DNA of 64,000 nt, from positions 51,554 through 115,553 of the forward strand of contig JALCBY010000005.1 in assembly GCA_028066055.1 (NCBI GenBank), written 5' to 3'. Shown one piece after another: positions 46,602 to 55,466 of this stretch. How positions within the stretch are numbered: position 1 is the first letter of the stretch; every line of letters starts with the position of its first letter. The translations under genes and the position numbers were made by a program. The DNA is from Hyphomicrobiaceae bacterium. GTDB taxonomy: Bacteria > Pseudomonadota > Alphaproteobacteria > Rhizobiales > Methyloligellaceae. The notes beneath the pieces were generated by a model. It ran no database searches. It saw nothing but the letters and a program-made list of their open reading frames with translations, and had not been told where the DNA came from.

Positions 46602-47342
46602 TCATCCTTGCGGGAACTCGAATACATCGAGCAGCATGGCAGCCTTCGTGCTGCCGTCGGACTGCACAAGCAGATTGCCGCTGTCGTCGAGTCCTTGCAT
46701 CAATCCGCTGATGGTTTCGCCACCCGCCGTCACGCTGATGTGCGCATCGCGCTCCTCGGCGCGAAACATCCAGGAGCCGTGAACGGATTTGAACCCGTCG
46801 TCATTCCAGTCGTTGAGCCACGTCAGGAAGTGACGGCAATAGGACTCAATGACCTCACTCCGGGTGAGCTCCGCGCAGCCCTCTTCCGACAGCCACGTCT
46901 GATCGGAAACGTCTCCGGGTTCCGGTTCGCTATCCTCGCGCCGATGGCGAAGCCACAACCCGATCACCATCCAGTCAGGCGTCAGGCTGGCGTCGCGCTC
47001 CCCGCTTGCCGCACCGCGGATATTCCCCACGATGCCGCCATTGACACGGATATCGCCCGGCCACGTAAAGCCCACGCCAACCTGGGGCGGGGTCAAAACG
47101 CCGAGACAGTCACCAATTGCCGCCATGGAAACAGGCAACATCTGCACGGCGGTTTCCAGAGAAACCTCCGGTTCCAGAACGATCGCGAGGTCGACCCGCG
47201 ACGCATGTCGGCTCCAGACCACGTCTCCCGCGCCGATCGCGCCTGCCGCAGCGCGCTCGCACGCGGTCTCGAAAGCGCTTTCGGTGCCGGCCACATCATG
47301 GCCCTTGAGCAGTGGCGGGAATGTCGGGTCAGGCAGGTGCAT
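46602..47342 (-). CDS. Biotin/lipoate protein ligase-like protein
   Basis: A 246-residue protein with the overall layout of biotin/lipoate A/B ligases: GDVVWSRHASRVDLAIVLEPE, VGVGFTWPGDIRVNGGIVGNIRG (the lysine of the ligase KWPND motif is replaced by Gly or Arg here) and a C-terminal beta part (GETISGLMQGLDDSGNLLVQ) like the BirA C-domain. The changed active-site loop makes ordinary ligase activity doubtful. Members of this family near fdh genes have no proven substrate. Confidence 0.78.
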   Translation of the reverse strand: MHLPDPTFPPLLKGHDVAGTESAFETACERAAAGAIGAGDVVWSRHASRVDLAIVLEPEVSLETAVQMLPVSMAAIGDCLGVLTPPQVGVGFTWPGDIRVNGGIVGNIRGAASGERDASLTPDWMVIGLWLRHRREDSEPEPGDVSDQTWLSEEGCAELTRSEVIESYCRHFLTWLNDWNDDGFKSVHGSWMFRAEERDAHISVTAGGETISGLMQGLDDSGNLLVQSDGSTKAAMLLDVFEFPQG

Positions 47343-47378
47343 GCGTCACTCGGTCAAGACTTGCAGCCGCGATCGACT

Positions 47379-47573
47379 TCAGCCTGTCTCGATCTCGCCC
47401 TCCACGGTATGGTTGAGGTCCGTTCCCTCAATGGTCAGGACCATCTTCACCTTGATGTTGCCGTTTGTGGCAACGGAACCGTCACGCACGACCTTTTCGA
47501 TCTGCTGTTGCGACGTCACGCCGACCTGCTTGAGGAATTTCCTCAGCGACATGTTGAACCGATCTTCATCCAT
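47379..47573 (-). CDS. DUF6494 family small protein
   Basis: A 64-residue protein, MDEDRFNMSLRKFLKQVGVT then SQQQIEKVVRD and KVKMVLTIEGTDLNHTVEGEIE. It is a helix-plus-strands microprotein of the DUF6494 type, always seen with the ligase-like, DUF6505 and DUF6352 genes. First in that series, after the HtrA-like gene. Function unknown. Confidence 0.82.
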   Translation of the reverse strand: MDEDRFNMSLRKFLKQVGVTSQQQIEKVVRDGSVATNGNIKVKMVLTIEGTDLNHTVEGEIETG

Positions 47574-47614
47574 ATGTTCTGTCTCCCGATTTGACGGCTG
47601 AAAAATCCGACCGT

Positions 47615-48589
47615 CTATTTCATCAAACGGAACCGCTTGTTTGCTCCATCGCGAATAACCTCAACTTCCAACTCATCGGCACGCAGGAGCAGCGACATCG
47701 CGCTCACAAAATCCGCTGGCTTCCGCACCCGCCGCCCGCCGGCGCGAACGATGACATCTCCCGCCAGAAGACCCGCGCGCTCTGCGCGGGAACCGGGTCG
47801 CATCGAAACGACGCGCGCGCCGAGAACACCTGTCTCCCCTTCGCCCGGCGCGGCCTCCATCCGCATACCGCTGATCGGCCGGCCGACACGGCCGTGCTCA
47901 CGAAGGTTCCGCGCGATGTCGTTAGCCATTCGTGCCGAAACGGCGAAGTTGACACCGATGTTCGCGTCGGAGGTCTTTGTAAAGATGGCGGACAACAGTC
48001 CTACAAATTCTCCCTTGTCGGTTACCAGCGCTCCGCCCGACGCTCCGGGATTGACGGCGGCGTCGGTCTGAACGAAATCCTCGACCCGATTGAAGCCGAC
48101 ACCCGCCCGGTTCAAACCCGACACCACACCGCACGTGACGGACAAGCCCAGACCGAACGCATTCCCGATGGCACAAACCCTGTCTCCCAGGTGAGGTTCC
48201 CCGTCTCCCGGTGTGATCGGAGGAAGTGCCGTATCGATCGTCAATGTGGCGATATCCGTTGCGCGATCGCGTCCGCTCAGACGCGCCTTGAGGATTTTTC
48301 CATCCCGGGTACGGATGCGAACCGAACGGGCCCTGTCCACAACGTGAAGTGCCGTCACGATCGTCTTGCCGTCGAGTACAACAACGCCGCTGCCCTCCGG
48401 CTCCTCGGATCGCCTGGCGTCAGGGGGCCATTCCGGCAAAACGCTAACGACAGAGCGCATCGCCCGCTCCAACTCCTGCGCCGCTGCCGGTCCGGACAAA
48501 AATACCGCCAACAAGCCAACCGCCAGCGCGGCGACCTTCACCGGGAGGGAAATTGCAAACCCGCCGTGTCTAGAGTCGGACGTTGCCAC
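47615..48589 (-). CDS. HtrA-like trypsin-fold serine protease with PDZ domain
   Basis: A 324-residue protein. Residues 1-37 contain a signal peptide (ending AAAQE). The triad is His in IVTALHVVD, Asp in DRATDIATL and Ser in NPGASGGAL. A C-terminal PDZ domain follows (VSMRPGSRAERAGLLAGDVIVRAG). It is a DegP/DegS-type periplasmic protease. The GTG start overlaps the end of the 42-residue membrane protein by 20 bases, so the two are co-translated. It sits between the enzyme genes and the DUF series, suggesting quality control of the exported enzyme. Confidence 0.85.
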   Translation of the reverse strand: MATSDSRHGGFAISLPVKVAALAVGLLAVFLSGPAAAQELERAMRSVVSVLPEWPPDARRSEEPEGSGVVVLDGKTIVTALHVVDRARSVRIRTRDGKILKARLSGRDRATDIATLTIDTALPPITPGDGEPHLGDRVCAIGNAFGLGLSVTCGVVSGLNRAGVGFNRVEDFVQTDAAVNPGASGGALVTDKGEFVGLLSAIFTKTSDANIGVNFAVSARMANDIARNLREHGRVGRPISGMRMEAAPGEGETGVLGARVVSMRPGSRAERAGLLAGDVIVRAGGRRVRKPADFVSAMSLLLRADELEVEVIRDGANKRFRLMK

Positions 48590-48698
48590 TCGTCGACGAG
48601 TAGACGCTTCCAGCCGACATATCGACGGAACTGAGGCCGACGGCGGCGACGACCGTAATCACCACCAGCGCAGCCATTCCCATCAAAAAGGCTTTCAT
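48570..48698 (-). CDS. 42-residue single-pass membrane microprotein
   Basis: ATG 48698 follows AAGGAG at good spacing and lies one base after the WD40-cytochrome stop, so translation is coupled. The product is 42 residues with one hydrophobic segment (about 3-22) and a small Ser/Gly-rich end (SAGSVYSSTSGNVRL). No family recognised. Its 3' end overlaps the HtrA-like gene by 20 bases. Confidence 0.7.
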   Translation of the reverse strand: MKAFLMGMAALVVITVVAAVGLSSVDMSAGSVYSSTSGNVRL

Positions 48699-48699
48699 G

Positions 48700-50244
48700 T
48701 CACTGCTCCTTGGAACTTTCCTGTTTCGTCCTGTCTTTTGCATCGCCCTTCCGGACGGCTTCGGTGCCTGCATCTTCGGTCGCGACTTTGAGGTATGCGA
48801 TCAGCGCCTCGCGCTTTTTCGGGTCGGCAATCTTCTGCAGAGGCATCTTCGTGCCCGGCGTGTAGTGATTGGGACCAAGCCCGAACAGCAATCCAATCGT
48901 TTTCTCACTCCAGACTATATCAGAATGTTTCAATGCATCCGAATAGGGATAACCCGGCAAAGACCCGGCCCTACGGCCGAACACCTTGTAGAGAGTCGGT
49001 CCCGCGCGATTACCGCCGTCAGACGTCAGCGTGTGGCAAAGCGAACATTTGCGTGCGAACTGACGTTCGCCCAGATTCGCCGTTGTTTCAACTTCGTACC
49101 GACGCGGAAACGGCCCTGAAATTGTCTCGAACGGCTTGCGCGGGCTCACCTGCCAGCGGGTCACGAAGTCGTCCTTGCCGCCATAGTAGAGCGAGGCGCC
49201 GATCTCGCCGAACTCCATCGCCCAGATCGGTCCGCGCGGATCTTCATACTCCTCGATCAGCGCCCAGTCCCCAATCCGCACGATCCGGATGATGCCGACG
49301 ACACCGCCGCCATTCTTCTGAAATCCCGAGAGAGCGAGAAGGCCGGGTTTCTCCTGAACTGCGGCCGCCAGAAACGGTCCCTGAATACTCTTGAATTCGT
49401 GCACGCGGGCGCCTGACCTCCCGTCGATCACAAGCGCCTTGCCGTTCAGGGCACCAATGACCAACAGGTCGCGACCGGGCAGTTTCCGCATGGTGTTGAT
49501 GCCGAAGCCGTGACGATAAAGCACGCGCTTGAGCTCACCATTCTCGCTGGCCCAACTCCGGATCGTGCCGTCATATCCCGCCGAATAGATGATCTTGCCG
49601 TCCTGCGAAAAGGCGACACCGTTGACCGGCCCCTGGTGCCCCTTGAGAACCGGTCCCGGTTTCAGGGTCTCCAGATTCCATAATCTAATCGTTCGGTCCG
49701 AACTCGACGACGCCACCCACTTTCCGTCAGGTGAGAGCGCAATCGCACTGACTTCTGCCTTGTGGCCCTTGAATGTGTGGACCGCATTGCCCGCATCTAG
49801 GTCCCAAACCCAGACGTCGCCGCCACCTGCCGAAAGTGCGCGTTTTTCTCCCGGCAGGAACGCCACCGCCTTCACCCACCCGTCATGATCATCAAACCGG
49901 CGCAGCTCTTTCGGACTCTCCCCGCTGAGATCCCACAACATCATCGAATAATCGAAACTGCCGGTGAGTGCGCGCGTCTTGTCCGCGCTGAGCTCAATCG
50001 CATGAACCGGTCCGCCATGGCCAACCAGATTGCCGTTACCCGGACCTTTTGCCGGTGTTGAGGGGGGAGCCGACGAAGTGGTCGGCGATGCCGGCTTACC
50101 GTCCGCTGCCTGAGTTTTTCCCTCGGCACCCGTTCCATCCGAAGGCAGGAGAATGACCGCGCATATCAACGCAGCCAATCCGGCCAGCGCATTCATTCGG
50201 CTTGCGGTTGCTCGCCCCTGAGGTCCCAAACGTGTGGTTGTCAT
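48700..50244 (-). CDS. WD40-repeat / cytochrome c fusion
   Basis: A protein of about 514 residues. A signal sequence lies near 17-40, then a Pro/Ser-rich linker, then five to seven WD40 blades (for example GHKAEVSAIALSPDGKWVAS and LWNLETL), then a class I cytochrome c domain with C400-S-L-C-H404 and the distal Met in YTPGTKMPL. It would carry heme in the periplasm. It follows the cytochrome b subunit gene, so it could take electrons from formate oxidation or act as a scaffold. Start uncertain between ATG 50244 and ATG 50196. Confidence 0.85.
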   Translation of the reverse strand: MTTTRLGPQGRATASRMNALAGLAALICAVILLPSDGTGAEGKTQAADGKPASPTTSSAPPSTPAKGPGNGNLVGHGGPVHAIELSADKTRALTGSFDYSMMLWDLSGESPKELRRFDDHDGWVKAVAFLPGEKRALSAGGGDVWVWDLDAGNAVHTFKGHKAEVSAIALSPDGKWVASSSSDRTIRLWNLETLKPGPVLKGHQGPVNGVAFSQDGKIIYSAGYDGTIRSWASENGELKRVLYRHGFGINTMRKLPGRDLLVIGALNGKALVIDGRSGARVHEFKSIQGPFLAAAVQEKPGLLALSGFQKNGGGVVGIIRIVRIGDWALIEEYEDPRGPIWAMEFGEIGASLYYGGKDDFVTRWQVSPRKPFETISGPFPRRYEVETTANLGERQFARKCSLCHTLTSDGGNRAGPTLYKVFGRRAGSLPGYPYSDALKHSDIVWSEKTIGLLFGLGPNHYTPGTKMPLQKIADPKKREALIAYLKVATEDAGTEAVRKGDAKDRTKQESSKEQ

Positions 50245-50315
50245 GATCGGTCTGGACAGGCAGTGAAGATGTGCAAACCAGAACCGGCAGGTGCCCGCTT
50301 GCACTTCAAACAACG

Positions 50316-51476
50316 CTACTCAGCAGCCGCAGCCGCCTTGGCCCCGGCCCTGCTGCGTCCTTTGCCGCGAGCCTGAATGGCCTCTTTGGCCCACACGGAA
50401 TGGTGTTCTTTGGCCCAGTTTTCATCGACCTCGCCGGACCCCATTGCGTCGAACGCGCCTTCCATACCGATCGTTCCGATGTAGATATGCGCAATTACAA
50501 CGACAATCAGGAACAAAGAGACGATCGCGTGCCAGGCGGTCGCCAGCTGCATTTCCTGCAGCGGCGTCAAGTCCGTCGATAGATTGAAGCCGAACAGGTT
50601 CAGGATCGCGAACGTATCGGCAAACATCGCCGTCTGGAACGGGAACAACATGGCGATGCCCGAAAGGGAAATGGAGATTCCGCCAAGAATGACCAGCCAG
50701 AACAAAATCTTCTGTCCCGCATTGAATTTCTTTGCCGGCGGATGGCTGCCTTTCGCGAACATGCCGCCACCTTTCAGGAGCCATTCCAGGTCATACCTGT
50801 TCGGAAAATTGTGCTTGACCCAGAGAACAAAGACCAGCACCAGCGAGGCCATGAAGGCAAAGGCGACATAGTTGTGCAGCCATTTCCCGGCGGCAGTGAT
50901 GGCCGCAAAGGCTTCCGCACCGAGCACCGGCAGGAGGACATGCTTGCCATAGATAATGTTGAGGCCGGTGAGCGCGAGGATGATGAATGATACCGCAAGC
51001 AGCCAGTGCCCCATGCGCTCGATGTCGCCGAACCGGGTAATCGTGCGGCCGCTCATGCCGTGATCGACCATGATCCGGCCACGGGCCAGATAAAACAGCG
51101 TCAGCAGGAGCAGCATCCCGGCAAGGCCGAGCGCGCCCCAAGTAGCAATTGGCCCATTCTTGAAGGCCCGCCAATTGTCACCCTCGGATTGGACGAGCTG
51201 TCCGGCCTTCTTGTCCGGAATGGATACATTGCCCTGAATACCCTTGCGAATGGCCCGCCAGGTTTCGGAATCGGAAAGATTTCCCATTGATCCGCCCGGC
51301 ACCTCGCCGCCCTGAGGGGTAGCCGGCTGCACTGCACCGGCCGGTGGACGCACACTGCTTTGCGCCTGCACCTGCTGTGGATCAGCAATTTCCAGCGCAA
51401 ATGTCGTGCTCAACGCAATCACCGCGAGCACGGCAAGCTGCGCTACCCACCATCTGCATCTTGAAATCGCTGTCAT
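50316..51476 (-). CDS. fdhC: Formate dehydrogenase gamma subunit (cytochrome b556)
   Basis: A 386-residue membrane subunit. After a signal-like N-terminus and a soluble Pro-rich stretch there are about five membrane segments. GDIERMGHWLLAVSF and KWLHNYVAFAF hold conserved histidines for heme b, and ATAWHAIVSLFLIVVVIAHIYIG adds further histidines. It passes electrons from the beta subunit to quinone. It is longer than FdnI at the N- and C-termini. Gene order is alpha, beta, lipoprotein, gamma. Confidence 0.9.
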   Translation of the reverse strand: MTAISRCRWWVAQLAVLAVIALSTTFALEIADPQQVQAQSSVRPPAGAVQPATPQGGEVPGGSMGNLSDSETWRAIRKGIQGNVSIPDKKAGQLVQSEGDNWRAFKNGPIATWGALGLAGMLLLLTLFYLARGRIMVDHGMSGRTITRFGDIERMGHWLLAVSFIILALTGLNIIYGKHVLLPVLGAEAFAAITAAGKWLHNYVAFAFMASLVLVFVLWVKHNFPNRYDLEWLLKGGGMFAKGSHPPAKKFNAGQKILFWLVILGGISISLSGIAMLFPFQTAMFADTFAILNLFGFNLSTDLTPLQEMQLATAWHAIVSLFLIVVVIAHIYIGTIGMEGAFDAMGSGEVDENWAKEHHSVWAKEAIQARGKGRSRAGAKAAAAAE

Positions 51477-51498
51477 GACGGAATCCTCCCATTATTCG

Positions 51499-51675
51499 TC
51501 AATTCGCAAAACGCTTTCCGCGCTGCCGCAGGGTTTCGACCTGCTCTTTCGTGAGTTTGGTGTCTGCCTTGCCGCCATATTCGCCCTTGTTGTAGTTCAA
51601 GGGTCGGGGCGTGTCCTTGCAACCGGCAACGGTCAGGACACCCACGAGGGCGATACCATAAAGAATCGCTCGCAT
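51499..51675 (-). CDS. Small lipoprotein of the fdh operon
   Basis: A 58-residue frame from ATG 51675. LVGVLTVAGCKD holds a lipobox (VAGC, Cys19), so the mature form is a 40-residue lipid-anchored peptide, charged and rich in Lys, Gly and Thr. It lies 22 bases upstream of fdhC in the same direction. No family recognised. It could attach to the periplasmic face near the enzyme. Confidence 0.7.
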   Translation of the reverse strand: MRAILYGIALVGVLTVAGCKDTPRPLNYNKGEYGGKADTKLTKEQVETLRQRGKRFAN

Positions 51676-51831
51676 CGGTTACTCCCTGAGTTCGAGACAA
51701 TCGTAATCAGATAACTGATCGCCTGACATCCTGCACCACACACGCAGGTCTTAAGGTTACCGATTAAACCCATATACAAAAATGAGCAAAGTCCAACTTG
51801 AGTATGAATTCTCGGCAATATGTGGAATGAG

Positions 51832-51857
51832 GGGGCGGCCCTCGAAAGAGCCGCCCC
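51832..51857 (-). promoter_or_regulatory. Intercistronic hairpin after fdhB
   Basis: GGGGCGGC and GCCGCCCC form a stable stem in the 198-base gap between fdhB and the lipoprotein gene. No T-run follows on the minus strand. It may protect the fdhAB mRNA 3' end or set the ratio to fdhC. Confidence 0.5.
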
Positions 51858-51873
51858 ACCCGGATGTTGTGAT

Positions 51874-52467
51874 CTACGAGCCTTGACCGGGATAGGCACG
51901 TCCCCAGCCCCAAGCACCGGAGCCGAAGCCGCGCGCTACCACGCGCTCGCGGTAGATGTCGGATACGACATCGCCGTCACCGGCAAGCAGAGCCTTGGTC
52001 GAGCACATCTCGGCACAAAGCGGCAGCTTGCCTTCCGCAAGGCGGTTACGGCCGTACTTTTTGAACTCGTTATCGGACTTGTCAGATTCCGGACCACCGG
52101 CGCAGAAGGTACATTTGTCCATCTTGCCGCGGGAACCAAAGTTTCCGACCTGCGGAAATTGCGGCGCACCGAAGGGGCACGCGTAGAAGCAATAACCGCA
52201 ACCGATGCACAGGTCCTTGGAGTGCAGCACCACGCCCTCATCGGACTGGTAGAAGCAATCCACCGGGCACACCGCCATGCAGGGCGCATCCGAACAATGC
52301 ATGCAAGCGACTGAGATCGATCTCTCACCCGGCTTCCCGTCATTGATCGTCACGACCCGGCGGCGATTGACGCCCCAGGGAACCTCGTGCTCGTTCTTGC
52401 ACGCCGTGACACACGCGTTGCACTCGATGCAGCGTTCCGCATCACAAAGGAATTTCATCCTAGCCAT
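51874..52467 (-). CDS. fdhB: Formate dehydrogenase beta subunit (4Fe-4S ferredoxin-type)
   Basis: A 197-residue iron-sulfur subunit. Cysteine groups CIECNACVTAC, CMHCSDAPCMAVCP, CIGCGYCFYACP and CTFC...C provide four 4Fe-4S clusters, as in FdnH-like subunits. It carries electrons from FdhA to the cytochrome b subunit. It has no membrane anchor of its own, so membrane attachment relies on fdhC. It begins 12 bases after the fdhA stop. Confidence 0.93.
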   Translation of the reverse strand: MARMKFLCDAERCIECNACVTACKNEHEVPWGVNRRRVVTINDGKPGERSISVACMHCSDAPCMAVCPVDCFYQSDEGVVLHSKDLCIGCGYCFYACPFGAPQFPQVGNFGSRGKMDKCTFCAGGPESDKSDNEFKKYGRNRLAEGKLPLCAEMCSTKALLAGDGDVVSDIYRERVVARGFGSGAWGWGRAYPGQGS

Positions 52468-52479
52468 CGCGTGTACTCC

Positions 52480-55377
52480 TTATGCCTTGGTGACCTTGCA
52501 GAGAGACACTTTGGACTCCTGCATGTTGGTCACGGAGTCATACCCATAGGTGAAGGCCACGTTCGCAGCCTCGCCGAGCACATATGGATCGGCGCCCTCC
52601 GGATATTTACTCCTCAGGTCTTTGCCTTGGAAATGACCAGCGAAATGGAACGGCATGAACACAACGCCCTTGCCGACGCGTTCGGTTACCATGGCCATAA
52701 CCTTGAGCTTCGCCTTTTCGGCACCCTCGACCCAGACCATCTGGCCATCCTTGATGCCCAGATCGTTCGCGTCTGCCGGATTGATTTCAACAAACATGTC
52801 TTGCTGAAGTTCCGCCAGCCACGGATTGGACCGAGATTCGTCACCGCCACCCTCGTATTCGACGAGGCGCCCCGATGTCATGATGAGCGGATAGTCTTTC
52901 GAGAAATCCTGCTCCTGGATCGAAGCGTAGCGGGTCGGAAGGCGATACATCTGCCTGTCGGAGTACGTGGCGTACTTGTCGAGCAGATCACGCCGTGGCG
53001 TGTACAACGGCTCGCGATGGAGCGGAATGGGATCCGGGAAGTTCCAGACCACGGTCCGTGCCTTCGCGTTGCCGAAAGGCGCACAGCCATGCTTGATCGC
53101 GACGCGCTGGATGCCGCCCGAGAGGTCGGTCTTCCAGTTGGTCTTGTCGCCGGCGACCTTTTCAATGGCTGCCTTCTCATCCGCCGTGAGGTCACCGTCC
53201 CAGCCAAGCTTCTTCAGCATGGCCATGGTGAACTCAGGATGCCCATCCTTGATCTCGTTACCGATCGGATAGGACACGCCTTCGTTGCCGCCTTCAGCAA
53301 GCAAGTTACCACCGCCCCACTTGTCCGGTGCTTTCACACCGAAACGGGCGCGGAAGTTCAAGCCGCCTTCGGCGACAGGCTTCGACGGATCGTACAGGTT
53401 AGGTGTACCCGGGTGCCCCATCTCTGCGGTACCCCAGCACGGCCATGGCAGACCATAATACTCACCATCGGCCGGCCCGCCGTTCGCACGGAGGGTCGTC
53501 TTGTCGAAGGTGTGCTGGTTCGCCATATGCTTTTTCAGCCGGTCCGGAGACTGGCCGGTATACCCGATCGTCCACATGCCCTTGTTGAATTCAAGGGTTG
53601 TTTCCTCGACATTCGGCTCGTCATTTTCGACCTTGATGTTCTTGAACATCTCCTTGTCGAAGCCGAGCTTCTTGGCGAGTTTGTAGATGATCGTCTGATC
53701 GGGCAGGCTTTCGAAGACGGGCTCAACCACCTTTTCGCGCCATTGCAGCGAACGGTTGGACGCCGTCACGGACCCGTAGGTCTCGAACTGCGTCGAAGCC
53801 GGCAGCAGATACACGCCGTCGGTCCGGTCATGCATGACCGCGCTGAACGTCGGGTAGGGATCGATGACGACGAGAAGGTCAAGCTTCTCGAACGCCTTCT
53901 TCATCTCGATACCACGCGTCTGCGAGTTGTTGGCATGTCCCCAGAACACCATGGCCCGGAGATTATCCGGTTGATCCATTTTGCCCTTGTCTTCGAGGAC
54001 GCCGTCAACCCAGCGTGAAACCGGGATGCCCTTCGACTGCATCAGCTTTTCGGATGCGAAACGGCCTTTGAGATAGTCATAGTCGACATCCCAAACACGC
54101 GCCCAATGCATCCACGAGCCTTTCTTCAGGCCATAGTAGCCCGGCAGAGAATGCGACAGAACGCAGAAGTCCGTTGCGCCCTGCACATTGTCGTGGCCGC
54201 GGAAGATATTGGCGCCACCACCCGAACGGCCGATGTTGCCGAGTGCCAACTGCAGAACGCAGTAGGCGCGGGTGTTGTTGTTGCCGTTTGTATGCTGCGT
54301 GCCACCCATGCACCAGATGATGGTTCCTGGCTTGTTGGTGGCAAGCGTGCGTGCAACACGTCGAAGTTGTGAACCAGGGGTTCCGGTGACACGTTCGGTC
54401 TCTTCCGGATTCCACTTTTTCACTTCTTCGCGGATGTGATCCATGCCCCATACACGCTGACGGATATACTCCTTGTCCTCCCAGCCATTCTCAAAGATGT
54501 GCCAGAGAATGCCCCAGATGAGGGCGACATCCGTGCCCGGACGCATACGAACAAATTCCGTCGCGTGCGCCGCAGTCCGCGTGAAGCGCGGATCACAGAC
54601 GATCAGGGCAGCATTGTTCTGCTCCTTCGCCTTCAGGATATGCTGAACGGCGACGGGATGAGCTTCGGTCGGGTTTGAGCCGACAAGGATCATCGCCTTT
54701 GAATTGTGGATGTCGTTGTAGGAGTTCGTCATCGCACCGTAGCCCCAGGTGTTGGCAACACCTGCAACCGTGGTGGAGTGACAGATCCGAGCCTGATGGT
54801 CTCCGTTATTGGAGCCCCAGAAGGCATAGAATTTACGGAAAAGGTAGGCCTGTTCGTTCGAATGTTTCGCCGAACCGAGCCAGTAAACCGAGTCAGGACC
54901 GGACTCTTTCCGGATGGCGAGCATCTTGTCGCCAACCTCGTTGATCGCCTGATCCCAGCTGATCTTCTTCCATTTTCCGCCTTCGAGCTTGGTTGGATAC
55001 TTCAGACGCCGCTCGCCATGGGCGTGCTCGCGTACTGAAGCGCCCTTGGCACAATGAGCGCCAAGGTTGATCGGGCTGTCAAAGCCAGGCTCCTGCCCGA
55101 CCCAGACACCGTTCTGCACCTCCGCCAAGACCGTGCAACCAACCGAACAGTGCGTGCAGACCGATTTCTTGATCTCAACCGCACCACCGCCGGCGGATGC
55201 TGCCTCCGCTTTGGTGACCATACCACTGCGCAAGCCTGTTACGGCAGCGAGACCGCCAATGGCCAGTCCCGAATTGCGCAGGAAGGTGCGCCGGTCAATG
55301 GCGCCACCGGTCAGCTCGCTGATGGCAGACGATAACCGGGGGCCATTCGCTACCCCGTTTACCTTCTTCCTTAGCAT
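52480..55377 (-). CDS. fdhA: Formate dehydrogenase alpha subunit, Cys-type, Tat-exported
   Basis: A 965-residue molybdopterin oxidoreductase oxidising formate to CO2. A Tat signal (R29-R30-TFLRNSG) precedes the 4Fe-4S motif C74-x2-C77-x3-C81-x27-C109. The metal-binding residue is Cys199 in ARICHSTT (codon TGT at 54781-54783), with His200, so it uses cysteine rather than selenocysteine. The C-terminal dinucleotide-binding domain begins near residue 815 (LIMTSGRLVEYEGGG). It works with fdhB and fdhC in the periplasm; the cofactor is Mo or W bis-pterin. Confidence 0.95.
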   Translation of the reverse strand: MLRKKVNGVANGPRLSSAISELTGGAIDRRTFLRNSGLAIGGLAAVTGLRSGMVTKAEAASAGGGAVEIKKSVCTHCSVGCTVLAEVQNGVWVGQEPGFDSPINLGAHCAKGASVREHAHGERRLKYPTKLEGGKWKKISWDQAINEVGDKMLAIRKESGPDSVYWLGSAKHSNEQAYLFRKFYAFWGSNNGDHQARICHSTTVAGVANTWGYGAMTNSYNDIHNSKAMILVGSNPTEAHPVAVQHILKAKEQNNAALIVCDPRFTRTAAHATEFVRMRPGTDVALIWGILWHIFENGWEDKEYIRQRVWGMDHIREEVKKWNPEETERVTGTPGSQLRRVARTLATNKPGTIIWCMGGTQHTNGNNNTRAYCVLQLALGNIGRSGGGANIFRGHDNVQGATDFCVLSHSLPGYYGLKKGSWMHWARVWDVDYDYLKGRFASEKLMQSKGIPVSRWVDGVLEDKGKMDQPDNLRAMVFWGHANNSQTRGIEMKKAFEKLDLLVVIDPYPTFSAVMHDRTDGVYLLPASTQFETYGSVTASNRSLQWREKVVEPVFESLPDQTIIYKLAKKLGFDKEMFKNIKVENDEPNVEETTLEFNKGMWTIGYTGQSPDRLKKHMANQHTFDKTTLRANGGPADGEYYGLPWPCWGTAEMGHPGTPNLYDPSKPVAEGGLNFRARFGVKAPDKWGGGNLLAEGGNEGVSYPIGNEIKDGHPEFTMAMLKKLGWDGDLTADEKAAIEKVAGDKTNWKTDLSGGIQRVAIKHGCAPFGNAKARTVVWNFPDPIPLHREPLYTPRRDLLDKYATYSDRQMYRLPTRYASIQEQDFSKDYPLIMTSGRLVEYEGGGDESRSNPWLAELQQDMFVEINPADANDLGIKDGQMVWVEGAEKAKLKVMAMVTERVGKGVVFMPFHFAGHFQGKDLRSKYPEGADPYVLGEAANVAFTYGYDSVTNMQESKVSLCKVTKA

Positions 55378-55466
55378 CGCTTCCTCCTTCCAAAAGGTTG
55401 AACTCCGAAACGCTCGGAGCCAAAGCCTTGCGAAAACAAGGCTAGTCCAATCACGTCCTGTTCCGG

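Noticed and set aside
52387-54018. Long plus-strand frame (543 codons) opposite fdhA and fdhB
   Set aside because: It is antisense to the well-supported formate dehydrogenase subunit genes, and its length is explained by high GC.
54781-54783. Selenocysteine codon in the formate dehydrogenase active site
   Set aside because: The codon at the metal-binding position is TGT (Cys), with no in-frame TGA.
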